Origin: Clostridiales bacterium
GTDB taxonomy: Bacteria; Bacillota; Clostridia; Oscillospirales; Oscillospiraceae
Assembly (NCBI GenBank): GCA_019420945.1
Contig: JAHZGF010000003.1
Span: 6,604 to 70,603 of the forward strand
DNA length: 64,000 nucleotides
Direction: 5' to 3'
How positions within the stretch are numbered: the first letter of the stretch is position 1; the number at the start of each line of letters is the position of its first letter. Under the pieces are notes generated by a model that ran no database searches, was not told where the DNA came from, and saw only the letters and a list, made by a program, of their open reading frames with translations. This document shows, piece after piece, positions 25,501-32,864 of this stretch. The position numbers were made by a program, and so were the translations under genes.

Positions 25501-25737
25501 CTGATTACTCAGAGAAATGGATGCATCATAGGTTTCAATCTCATTTTCCAACAAGGGATTCCGCGCCAGATCCAATGCCTCCACAGTATCCTTTTGCGGA
25601 TACAGTTTGCCCATGATGTAATACTGAACCGGAACTTCAGCAAGGCATTCATCTTTTGTGACAGGTCCAATAAAATCCTGCTCCAGAATGCAGGATACAA
25701 CCTCTCTGGCTTCATAGTATTTTGAATAGTCAGCCAT
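22558..25737 (-). CDS. DrmA-like SF2 helicase
   Basis: This large (1059-residue) protein starts at ATG after CCGGAGGTTTTGCT. An N-terminal ~400-residue region, with no recognised motif, precedes the SF2 helicase core. Walker A is LWFPTGGGKTEAYLG (~430-445), the DExH-type box is IIQDELHLISGPLG (~635), and motif III is ASTATIRNA. The C-terminal RecA domain has MISVGVDVGRLGAMVVAGQP and the arginine-finger motif IQATSRVGRD (~870-900). A CPWCG..C..C cluster lies between the two parts. This layout, together with the adjacent DUF1998 gene, fits DrmA, the ATP-driven motor of DISARM that binds DNA with DrmB. The next-best reading is a DUF1998-associated helicase from another system such as Druantia, but DruE fuses both domains. 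Confidence 0.82.
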   Translation of the reverse strand: MADYSKYYEAREVVSCILEQDFIGPVTKDECLAEVPVQYYIMGKLYPQKDTVEALDLARNPLLENEIETYDASISLSNQNNPSSMGITVTLKAGVGAICISGSYAFYEPISFDDAKECGIDTSRWEYLEKKPKEIWRRNEYSYAEKVIFTGERVEYADLPNGLQLQVYTHSIMDSGERVITIALVNENQSENDMTSTSRCCAFQPDIRVSSSDGTAVFTSVNRQAYLTTDPELLELDMLYSDVHCYAQGHGCSVMWDMDNAEPEWVESAFFPTFNLRQMKAAEVVSGNVLSMQFLATASVEEVVRELSAFAAKYQKWITDQGDLLSGVKDSLQDVAKGNIQKCQDACNRINYAIKLLKDSAAGDGKVFRAFQLANEAMLLQRRQTLLKNGKSFDPAKVSWYPFQLAFVLHELTSFIEPKGHPGQDVPDRQMVDLLWFPTGGGKTEAYLGITAFVIFLRRLRDANADGVTVIMRYTLRLLTLQQFERASILIFACELLRKKYGLGGNEISIGLWVGGNLTPNHLKDARTSINKQKQGGVDEKSNPVQIKVCPWCGEKLYAQHYDVDLVQNRMTIKCPNQHCHFHSAPGGLPIHIIDDAIYQHLPTFVVATVDKFAQIPLNDKPAALFGIANNKKPPELIIQDELHLISGPLGTMTGIYEAAISKLCERDGVCAKVIASTATIRNAANQIMALYGRGHTQFPPQGLSAKDSFFAIQSTPEERPARQYFGVMGIGTTATTTLIRVNAAMLFATRYLATLGYPDAVVDNFWTITGYFNSLRELGGASTQILDDVQSRLDYLAKTKFVSVYPGVDTSKGYTYTEELTSRMSNSEITEIIQVKLKRGYTKDNHADVFDYLLASNMISVGVDVGRLGAMVVAGQPKTNAEYIQATSRVGRDNPGLVIAVYNASRSRDRSHYEQFLKYHSALYRYVEATSLTPFSDRARDRGLHALYVSLCRYLIENLRGNSQAINYRSDNPEIQKVEKIIIDYVRRVDPDELSAVMDELKDIQDAWDIAATGSLVYKGRKNEKELLKGDTENDRFRTMNSMRNVDGQSGIYLLGGL

Positions 25738-25761
25738 AGCAAAACCTCCGGTTCTGTATAA

Positions 25762-28230
25762 TTAGTATGTGTCTTTGTCAACTGCTGCAAACCCTGTGAT
25801 GGTTATGCCAGACCAAATACTGACATCTCCAAAGGTCTTTGCACCTGCGGGAACAGGGGCTATTCCAGACACACACGTTGTAATGTTGTGGACATACACA
25901 TCACAAAATGCATGAGGATATACCTCATAATACACCGAGCAATTCATATTTTTTATATGCTGAATTGCCTTTTCCAGTTCATGCGCAAAAGATTTGCTGG
26001 TATAGCCCAGTACAAGCTTTTCGTTGTCTTCCAGCACAATTCGATAAACAACATAGGGTTTTGTTCCTTCCGGACATTTAAGCAGTTTCAATCTCATTCC
26101 AGAATGAACACTCTTCCGGATATACTGCTGAAGCCTATTGTCGGCAGCGAAAGAGCGCAGATCCAGGTCGGCATCACTGCCAACCTCGAAATGAGAAATA
26201 TACCTTTTAAAGCCACCGGCTTTCGCACATCGTTTGCTCTGATCGTCATTCCTTGTAATGTAGATCTGTTTATCCTTCTTGGATATCTCGGCTCTTTCTA
26301 CCTTTTTCTTTGGCCGTGTCAATGCAACATAACATACCTTATGTTCCAAAAGGTCTTCTGTATCGGGATCTGCCATTGCCTCAATCACATCGTCAATGAC
26401 AATCACAGAGTCAAATTCCTTGCCCTTTGCCCGATGAATGTTACTGACCGTAATAGAGTACTTGGCCCCCGTTCCGGATTCATACAGCATTGGCTCCTTG
26501 GCATTCCTCAAGAGGCCTTTCAGCAGATCTGCAACCTCATATCTCTTCCGCGCTTCACCACGCTGTGTTGAAACAAGAGCCGTCCACCGCATATGTGCCA
26601 TTTCGTATCCAGCCTCCGGAAACAAAGCAAGATGGTTTGACACAAAGGCAGTTTCATCAATAGATTCGTTTTCGTAGCCACAGAATATACGGGCAATCCA
26701 GTCGCCCAGCGTCGGAGACCCCAGGCCACGGTGCAGAGTATGCGGAACATCCGCATTTTGGAGCCATGCAGAGATCTGCAATGCCTGTCCATTTGTGCGG
26801 GTAAGAATACCCAATGTCTCACCCTGACCGACATATCGCAGTGCATCGTCCCTTGAAAACTTGGTCAGTTTTACAGGCATCCGGGGAATGTGTGTCAACA
26901 AATCTTTCGCTGCAGAAACCCGTTCCGTGGTGGAACCAGTAAGGATTGCCTTCCGGTATGGGACAGTCAACTGCCCAAAGGTATCACCCTGGCGGTGATT
27001 CTCTGTTAGTGCGTAATAATTGGCACTGGGGAAACTTTCGAAAATGTCTTGATAGAATTGCTCAGAGGACATAATCGCAGGATCGCCTTCTGCCATATAG
27101 TCGTACAAAGCCTGGCAAGAATCACCCAAAATCGTAAAACCACAAGTGTCAGGGAGGCCTTTCAGCATTGCCAGAACCAACTCTGCCCGGCTACCAACAA
27201 GATCTTGAACCTCGTCGACGATGATATGCTCATAATCAGCCAGCATATCTTTTTTCTTTTTGAAAATAGATGTTGCAACTTTTATGCGCTGATCATAGTC
27301 ATATGCTTCCAGAAGAAAATGTTTGGGAAGCAAATCCGTATGATTGTCCTGCACCCATGCCAGCATATATGTAGAGAAGGAGTCAAATGTACGAACATCT
27401 ACATCCTGCCACTCATAACCGATGCGCCCATTCTCGGCAGCATCAGAGAGTCTGCTTCGTACAACCTCCACAGCGGAGCGAGAGAAACACAGAACCAGGA
27501 TATTCTCTGCATTAGCCTGCTCCTCGTTGATCATATGGATGATTTTTTCAATCAAGGTCCATGTCTTGCCCGTGCCGGGGCCAGCATTTACGATGCTGCG
27601 CTCTGCAGGTTCCGCTTCAATGATTTCGTCCTGTGTGGTTTCTTTAAAGGAACTGAAATCGATTTTCTTGACTTCCGCAGGCTGGGACACCGGCTGAACG
27701 GGTTTCCGGACAACGAACGGAGCGTCCGGTTTTTTCTCCGCAGGAGTTGGAGTCCCCGATTCTCCAGCATGCTTCTGTTCCGGGGTGTCTCCTGCAAACA
27801 GTTTCGCTGCCGCTCCGGCATCTCCATCTTCTGGTGCACGCTTCTTTCGTGCAGCTTCTTCAAATTCAAAAATTGCCGGTTGAGCCCTTTTGTTCTCCTC
27901 ATGTATTGCTAACTCGGAAGGATCAAAATCGGGACGGCAACTATGAAAGTGGCCGCATTTCGTGTTAAGGCACCTGCAGACGACCTGCTCATGCCCCTGC
28001 TGGTCTCTAATTGTTCCCCAGGGATAGTCATTATTTGCAGCGTATGCGCAGTGAACCGATGCATAATCGTATTCTTTCTTCTGAAGGCTCGTCAATGCAC
28101 ATTGTTTTTTGAGAATCTCCAGCGAAAATGGGTCATGTATTTTGGAGCGGAACGTAGAGTCCTCATAAAAACTCTTTTCTACAGGATACAAATTGCTTCG
28201 GAACGCTACAGTACTGATATTACTCTCCAT
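25762..28230 (-). CDS. UvrD/Rep-type SF1 helicase with N-terminal Cys cluster
   Basis: This 822-residue protein overlaps the end of the Hsp70-like gene by 11 bp. The N-terminal ~200 residues carry a cysteine group (VCRCLNTKCGHFHSCRPDF, ~80-98) and a charged linker with a Pro/Ala-rich stretch. The UvrD helicase then starts with Walker A NAGPGTGKTWTLIEKI (~212), followed by IIVDEVQDLVGSRAEL (~335), IHRAKGKEFDSVIVIDD (~597) and CYVALTRPKKK (~640). Roughly 150 C-terminal residues are unassigned. The helicase may unwind phage DNA or process DNA ends with the DrmA-like motor. It is not a standard part of described DISARM loci. No separate nuclease motif was noticed. Confidence 0.82.
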   Translation of the reverse strand: MESNISTVAFRSNLYPVEKSFYEDSTFRSKIHDPFSLEILKKQCALTSLQKKEYDYASVHCAYAANNDYPWGTIRDQQGHEQVVCRCLNTKCGHFHSCRPDFDPSELAIHEENKRAQPAIFEFEEAARKKRAPEDGDAGAAAKLFAGDTPEQKHAGESGTPTPAEKKPDAPFVVRKPVQPVSQPAEVKKIDFSSFKETTQDEIIEAEPAERSIVNAGPGTGKTWTLIEKIIHMINEEQANAENILVLCFSRSAVEVVRSRLSDAAENGRIGYEWQDVDVRTFDSFSTYMLAWVQDNHTDLLPKHFLLEAYDYDQRIKVATSIFKKKKDMLADYEHIIVDEVQDLVGSRAELVLAMLKGLPDTCGFTILGDSCQALYDYMAEGDPAIMSSEQFYQDIFESFPSANYYALTENHRQGDTFGQLTVPYRKAILTGSTTERVSAAKDLLTHIPRMPVKLTKFSRDDALRYVGQGETLGILTRTNGQALQISAWLQNADVPHTLHRGLGSPTLGDWIARIFCGYENESIDETAFVSNHLALFPEAGYEMAHMRWTALVSTQRGEARKRYEVADLLKGLLRNAKEPMLYESGTGAKYSITVSNIHRAKGKEFDSVIVIDDVIEAMADPDTEDLLEHKVCYVALTRPKKKVERAEISKKDKQIYITRNDDQSKRCAKAGGFKRYISHFEVGSDADLDLRSFAADNRLQQYIRKSVHSGMRLKLLKCPEGTKPYVVYRIVLEDNEKLVLGYTSKSFAHELEKAIQHIKNMNCSVYYEVYPHAFCDVYVHNITTCVSGIAPVPAGAKTFGDVSIWSGITITGFAAVDKDTY

Positions 28231-29686
28231 GCTGCACCTGCTTTCCAGGCAGCTTATAATAGCACTTCAACTGTGTGTATTCCCACAGCCGCCGGAACTC
28301 TGCGGGCTGCATATTACTTCCGGCAACAACGGTGAACACCATATTCTGATCAACAGAAGCATTGAGTACAATCTGCTCCTGAAGGAAACGATACGCAGGG
28401 ACCGAAAGTGTCTTATATCTTTCCGGAGAGGCCTCGATATCAGGACTTCCACCAAAAACAAAACGGGCTTCCTTGCTGGAATCCACGATTCCGAAATGGC
28501 ATGTATGCTCCCATCCACGAATTGGAGTATCCGGCTTCAGAATTTCGTAGTATGCATTGTCACTCAGAACGATACCAATAGACTGATTGGCATAATAACC
28601 ACCGGGAGTCATTGCCAGCATAGCAGCACCCTGGCCGACATTCCACATGGTTTCTTCCGGGAAAAACAGCTTGTCTCCATACTTGTCATCCATCTTCTCC
28701 AACAGAGGACGCAAATTGCTGCTACCGCCCACCATAACGATCCGATCAATATTGGCAAGTCCAACTCCCGACTGACGGATAGCTTCCTCCAGACAGTCCA
28801 TCGCCATCGTGACTTCTGGATCTACAATGTCAGCAAACCAGTCATATTCCAATGTTTCACGGCAGGCACCATACACGCCATAATTATTGATAGAAATCGT
28901 GGCGGTATCATCATCGCCCAGCATGCGTTTTGCACGCTCGGCACGAACCCGCATCATATCCTGGGCGCTGGACGGCATATCTGCGAATGCCATCTCAACA
29001 CCATTTTTACGGGCAATTTTTGCATGAATTCGCTTGGCAATTTTATCATCGATATAGTCACCGGCAATGCCTCTTCCGACTGTTGCCAATTCAGATACTT
29101 TTCCATTGACATGCTGAAGAATGGATACATCCAGCGTGCCACCGCCCCAGTCAAAAATCGCAACAACAGAAGAACTTTTCAGTTCATCATAGTTTGCAAA
29201 AAAGGCCGCAGTGGGTTCACTGATAAAAGAACTAATATGAATACCGGCTTTCTTTGCTGCTTCACGCAGTTTGGCACGCTTTGATGCGCTGAAGCCAACG
29301 GGGATCGCAACAGTTGCCTCTTCCATGTCAATTCCGGTACGATTATGGACATTGGCTTTCAGATGCTTAAAAACCTCGCTGGCCACATCGACAGCAGTCC
29401 ATTCACGGCCTGCAATTGTTTTTATCCGCTCAGAATCCAGAATGGTCTTAACCGATGAGATATACTCACAGGATTCGCTCAGCTCCATCTTTTTATCCCA
29501 TGCATCCCGGCCAGCGAATACAACGCCTGTGGTTTTATCAATCGCAACAACGGACGGGATCGGACGTCCTTCTCCATCGCCGTATTTAACGGCTTCCGGC
29601 TTTTGATCCATCACCACATATCCAACAGTTGCACTGTTGGTTGTGCCGAAGTCAATGCCAAAATAATATTTCAATCCTGTTGCCAC
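28220..29686 (-). CDS. Hsp70 (DnaK-like) ATPase lacking the lid domain
   Basis: This 488-residue protein has the actin/Hsp70 ATPase core: phosphate 1 motif FGIDFGTTNSATVGYVV (~8-24), EEATVAIPVGFSASKRAKL (~125), phosphate 2 motif IFDWGGGTLDVSIL (~174) and adenosine motif IVMVGGSSNLRPLLEKM (~315). It then continues for only ~130 residues, which fit part of the substrate-binding beta domain (SIGIVLSDNAYYEILKPDTPI). The alpha-helical lid and the EEVD-like tail of DnaK (~610-640 residues) are absent. It is preceded by a coiled-coil gene and overlaps the UvrD-type gene, so it is part of the defence operon and not a housekeeping chaperone. It may assemble, disassemble or gate the helicase complex. 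Confidence 0.85.
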   Translation of the reverse strand: MATGLKYYFGIDFGTTNSATVGYVVMDQKPEAVKYGDGEGRPIPSVVAIDKTTGVVFAGRDAWDKKMELSESCEYISSVKTILDSERIKTIAGREWTAVDVASEVFKHLKANVHNRTGIDMEEATVAIPVGFSASKRAKLREAAKKAGIHISSFISEPTAAFFANYDELKSSSVVAIFDWGGGTLDVSILQHVNGKVSELATVGRGIAGDYIDDKIAKRIHAKIARKNGVEMAFADMPSSAQDMMRVRAERAKRMLGDDDTATISINNYGVYGACRETLEYDWFADIVDPEVTMAMDCLEEAIRQSGVGLANIDRIVMVGGSSNLRPLLEKMDDKYGDKLFFPEETMWNVGQGAAMLAMTPGGYYANQSIGIVLSDNAYYEILKPDTPIRGWEHTCHFGIVDSSKEARFVFGGSPDIEASPERYKTLSVPAYRFLQEQIVLNASVDQNMVFTVVAGSNMQPAEFRRLWEYTQLKCYYKLPGKQVQHGE

Positions 29687-29697
29687 GGTTTTTCACC

Positions 29698-30984
29698 TCA
29701 CTTAATTTTCATGCCGCCTTTTTCCAGTATATCGAAGATACTCTGAAGCTGGAGCCTCAGGTTCTCACCCAAATCACAGCTCATAGGCACATCCAACGCA
29801 TCCACAAAATCCCGATATTCGATGCGAATCTTGGATGCCAGTTTTTGAAGCAACTCGTCAGCCTGTTTACTTCTGTCCCGACTGAGAACCTCTGCCATTT
29901 TAACTCTTTCTGCTATTTCTGCATCTTTTTCGGCGATAACTGCATCTTTTTGCTTCACCGCCTGTCTCAGCGCAAAGATATCACCTTCAGTGGCAGACAG
30001 TTTCTTCCTTAATTCAGTGATAGTATCCTGTAGATCTGCTATCTGTTGATTAGCTCCCTGAAGTTTATTTTGTTCTCCTTCCAGAGCTTGGGTCAGTGCA
30101 TCAATTTTAACCCTCTGCTGTGTACTCTCGGCCTTGACAACGGTTGTAACTTTAGCAGCTTTCCCAAGCAACTCAGTAAGATATGCTATCATGTCTGCGG
30201 GAACCTTTTCCTCAGGCTGAGCAACGACCACTCTCGGTGTTTGAACTTTCTCTTCCTGGGAATTGTCTGCAACAGATATGGTCTTCGCTTTTTCTTCTGT
30301 AATTGTTGTTGCCTCAGGGATTACTTGATCAGTCTTTGTGTCTGCACTGACCCTTTGGGAAATATCATAATCAGCAAACCACTTGCGAATCTTCGCAATA
30401 TTTTTTACAACAACCCCTTTTGCTGAACCAGCATTTTCAATGCCATCCATTATGGAAGAAACAAGCGCTACAAACTCGTTAATGAATACCGGTTTGGTTC
30501 CAATATCTGCAAGAGGACATAGCTCCGCATCCGGTCGCAGTTCCGCCAGGAAATACTTCTCCAATGTTTTCTCAGCCGTGCCGAGCCGTTTTTTATCTTT
30601 ATTAACACATGCACCCGGCAACCGCTTAATTATGGGCGCCAGTATATTCCTGGGAGCATTGTTATTAAGCATCAACGCAAGCAAATGTGTCACCAAGCGG
30701 AAAGATACATTGCTGTCAATACCGTAGTATTTTCCGCTGAACATTGTTGCCAGTGTTGCATTTTGATCTTCCGTTTGAATCAAATAGGCATAGAAAGGTT
30801 CTGCTCCACAGAAAGCAAATCCTTCATACAAAAACTGTTCGGCGCGACCGACCAAACCTGTATCCGCCACAAGGCTAAGCCATGCGCTGCGAAAAGCTTC
30901 TTTTTCCTTAATTGTAGGCTCTTTCTTTTTCTTTTCTTTTTTTACCTTCATCAACGCATCAAGCGTTTCAACGTATTTATCCAT
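29698..30984 (-). CDS. Coiled-coil protein, possibly GrpE-like partner of the Hsp70
   Basis: The ATG at 30984 has GGAGG (30992-30996) before it. This 428-residue protein is not recognised as a named family. The N-terminal half is globular and helical, with a Lys-rich stretch (KVKKEKKKKEPTIKEKE) near the start. Residues ~265-395 form long heptad repeats (ALTQALEGEQNKLQGANQQI and onward). The last ~50 residues, LASKIRIEYRDFVDALD to LRLQLQSIFDILEKGGMKI, resemble the end of GrpE, where a helix reading like QLLDVLEKEGVK follows the long coiled coil. The gene lies 12 bp upstream of the Hsp70-like gene. A dedicated nucleotide-exchange factor or adaptor is an attractive but unproven reading. Confidence 0.55.
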   Translation of the reverse strand: MDKYVETLDALMKVKKEKKKKEPTIKEKEAFRSAWLSLVADTGLVGRAEQFLYEGFAFCGAEPFYAYLIQTEDQNATLATMFSGKYYGIDSNVSFRLVTHLLALMLNNNAPRNILAPIIKRLPGACVNKDKKRLGTAEKTLEKYFLAELRPDAELCPLADIGTKPVFINEFVALVSSIMDGIENAGSAKGVVVKNIAKIRKWFADYDISQRVSADTKTDQVIPEATTITEEKAKTISVADNSQEEKVQTPRVVVAQPEEKVPADMIAYLTELLGKAAKVTTVVKAESTQQRVKIDALTQALEGEQNKLQGANQQIADLQDTITELRKKLSATEGDIFALRQAVKQKDAVIAEKDAEIAERVKMAEVLSRDRSKQADELLQKLASKIRIEYRDFVDALDVPMSCDLGENLRLQLQSIFDILEKGGMKIK

Positions 30985-31043
30985 GATGATTCCTCCATCA
31001 ATTATCATTTTATTGCATTTTCTGTCCAATAAACCATCTATAT

Positions 31044-31256
31044 TCAGACTTCCGAATTCTTTATATACTCCACAATATCCCCAAAATCCGTATCCAGAGT
31101 GTCGCAGATTTTTTCCAGCACACCCATGGCCACAGGTTCGTCCCTGCGGAGTTTTGTCATGGTATTGGGGGCCAGTCCGGCAGCCTTGCGCAAATCGGCT
31201 TTGCTCATCTTTCTGTCAATCAACAACTTCCACAGTCTGTTATACGAAACGGCCAT
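31044..31256 (-). CDS. XRE-family (HTH_26-like) regulator at the head of the defence operon
   Basis: A 70-residue protein, essentially just a Cro/CI helix-turn-helix: VSYNRLWKLLIDRKMSKADL, then RKAAGLAPNTMTKLRRDEPV (recognition helix region) and VLEKICDTLDTDFGDIVEYI. The ATG follows CAGGAGGTTTCCTAT. It is the first gene after the operon promoter, and an inverted repeat brackets the -10 box. It therefore probably represses the operon and itself. It is clearly related to the 73-residue regulator at 49964-50185, which accompanies the other defence-type operon. Confidence 0.85.
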   Translation of the reverse strand: MAVSYNRLWKLLIDRKMSKADLRKAAGLAPNTMTKLRRDEPVAMGVLEKICDTLDTDFGDIVEYIKNSEV

Positions 31257-31268
31257 ATAGGAAACCTC

Positions 31269-31324
31269 CTGACAACATTACAAGTATACAAAATAATTAT
31301 ATCACATTTTGTCAGAGTTTTCAA
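31269..31324 (-). promoter_or_regulatory. Promoter and dyad operator of the DISARM-like operon
   Basis: On the minus strand: TTGAAA (31319-31324), a 17-bp spacer, then TATAAT (31296-31301), 40 bp before the XRE gene. The arms CTGACAACAT (31269-31278) and ATTTTGTCAG (31306-31315), complementary at 9 of 10 positions, flank the -10 box. Binding of the XRE protein to both arms would shut the promoter off. Confidence 0.7.
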
Positions 31325-31627
31325 GATACTGTCGCAAGAACGTGCGATTATATAACGAAATAGTTGAACTCATGCTTGCGGCAAGGTACAGAAATCGCAG
31401 CATTTCGCCTTTCAACTCTGTGCCAATCATGCACATATCCAAGTGTGATTTCGTTACCTTTTGGCATATCCACTCCGATAATTTGCTTGTACAGTCAGCC
31501 GTTTCCCGTTTTTGGGGTATCCCCCCTTGCGAATTACGCAAAAATTTGCGTGAAGCCCCGCGCCGGTCTTTATACAAATTGAGCGTAGGGATTTTGACCC
31601 CCCCTTGGGGCCACCGCATGACAGCAA
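31325..31627. other. Gene-free stretch with GC-rich hairpins (possible oriT or element junction)
   Basis: No gene is supported. The segment contains GGGGTATCCCC (31514-31524) and the hairpin ACGCAAA/TTTGCGT (31536-31542 and 31545-31551). This is followed by GAAGCCCCGCGCC and, 40 bp on, by CCCCCCCTTGGGG (about 31600-31612). A short inverted repeat next to a GC-rich tract in an otherwise AT-rich region is a common oriT shape, but no relaxase gene is nearby. It could also be an att remnant. Confidence 0.3.
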
Positions 31628-32530
31628 TTATTTTGTACCTCTTTTTGCCCTTTCCCGGTAGTAATACTCCTTTGATTTGAGTTTATTCCTCACACTCTGG
31701 CATTCCAGCGTTCCGCAGTATTTCTGCCGGTTTCCCCGTTTTATGAACGCCTTACCGCAAGCCTGGCAGAACGCAATATTGGTTTTACCGCCGTAGTCAT
31801 CCAGGGCGTTGGCATTCACCGCCATAAATCTGGCAAGACCGAAATAGGCTGCGTCTACCACGGATTTGACGGAGGGTTGCAGCTGGATCTGCCCGGTGGC
31901 GAGGTCATATTCCAGACCCATATTCAGTTTTGGTATCTTGTCAATAAACCGCTGCAGCACCAGAGGGCGGCGGGCGCTGTCCGTCCGATACCACTCCCGG
32001 ATCAGATTCTCACGTTCGGGTACACGGACTTCATCATAAATTCTTTGGGCATTGCTTTCTTTGCCCTCTATCAGACTACGGATGGCGAAGGCTGTCATGG
32101 TGTCGGTATAGAGCTGCTCCAAATCCCGTACCATATCCTCCACGCAGATACGATAGCCCTCCAACACATTCACCAAGAAATCCCAAAAGTCATTCGGATC
32201 ATCGTCATTCATTCCCAGGTGTACCATTTCGTCTCCGTAAAAATAGTAGGGATGGATATTTTCCATACTCCACCGAATCAGAATCCGTGCGCATTCCTCC
32301 ATGGACTTGTCCCGCAGTTCCAGATGGAGGTTACACAAATCAATCAGCAGTTCCTGACCCGCTGGATACCCCTTAAACACTTCGGGCGGCTTTTCCGGTT
32401 TATATACCGCATAGATCACCGATTTCCCACTCTCTGTTCCGATTCTGTATGAATGGAACCGGAGGGTGTGTTTTTTTATGTCTCCGATTCCGCCGATCTC
32501 ATAATCCGTCAGTTCTCGTTTCAGATCCAT
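31628..32530 (-). CDS. Unrecognised protein with C-terminal zinc-ribbon-like motif
   Basis: The ATG at 32530 follows AAGGAGAG, giving 300 residues; a longer frame exists but lacks a ribosome site. Most of the protein is helical and acidic without a recognised domain. The last ~50 residues contain CQACGKAFIKRGNRQKYCG and ECQSVRNKLKSKEYYYRERA. This CxxC...C...C pattern is similar to the C-terminal zinc segment of the 135-residue protein at 35226 (CEYCGKEFISYGNRKRKYCS). It resembles DUF6076-type proteins of clostridial mobile elements, a weak recollection. It is transcribed divergently from the excisionase/primase genes and probably belongs to the mobile-element backbone. Confidence 0.55.
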   Translation of the reverse strand: MDLKRELTDYEIGGIGDIKKHTLRFHSYRIGTESGKSVIYAVYKPEKPPEVFKGYPAGQELLIDLCNLHLELRDKSMEECARILIRWSMENIHPYYFYGDEMVHLGMNDDDPNDFWDFLVNVLEGYRICVEDMVRDLEQLYTDTMTAFAIRSLIEGKESNAQRIYDEVRVPERENLIREWYRTDSARRPLVLQRFIDKIPKLNMGLEYDLATGQIQLQPSVKSVVDAAYFGLARFMAVNANALDDYGGKTNIAFCQACGKAFIKRGNRQKYCGTLECQSVRNKLKSKEYYYRERAKRGTK

Positions 32531-32668
32531 AGAGTCACTCTCCTTTATCACCGAAAATCTTACCGTTAGAGTCGCGTATTTCATCATTGTTCTTACCGAT
32601 AGGACAAAGATTTATGCTCCTATTATATGCGATAATACAGCCAAACACAAGAGAAGGGAGTGAAATAT

Positions 32669-32848
32669 ATGAAAACGAGTTCTCACAAGTCCGTATTCAA
32701 TCTCAAGGAAGCGGCAGCTTACCTGGGAATCAGCGTACCCACACTGGTGCGGCTGCTGGGGAGCGGAGCCATTCCTTATCGCCGCGTGGGGCAGCGGTGG
32801 CTCATCGCGCGGGCTGCGCTGGATGATTGGCTGAACAAGAAAAACTAA
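32669..32848 (+). CDS. Excisionase-type MerR-like helix-turn-helix protein
   Basis: A 59-residue protein starts at ATG 32669, eight bases after AAGGGAG; an upstream GTG at 32660 is less likely. It contains FNLKEAAAYLGISVPTLVRLL, then GSGAIPYRRVGQRWLIARAAL. This is the standard HTH_17/excisionase pattern with a wing (R..G..W.I) and terminal DDWL. Such proteins bind attachment-site DNA and control the direction of recombination, or act as small activators. It lies 16 bp before the primase gene on the same strand and within an element with three serine recombinases, so a recombination-directionality role is plausible. Confidence 0.8.
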   Translation: MKTSSHKSVFNLKEAAAYLGISVPTLVRLLGSGAIPYRRVGQRWLIARAALDDWLNKKN

Positions 32849-32864
32849 GGAAGGAGTGATCACC

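Noticed and set aside
20708..25737. Assignment of the helicase and DUF1998 genes to Druantia
   Set aside because: In Druantia the large DruE protein joins helicase and DUF1998 in one chain, and no other Druantia gene is visible. Here they are separate and beside a C5 methyltransferase, as in DISARM.
28193..29284. A 363-codon + strand frame opposite the Hsp70-like gene
   Set aside because: It is antisense to a gene with all Hsp70 motifs and has low-complexity His/Thr/Asn-rich text.
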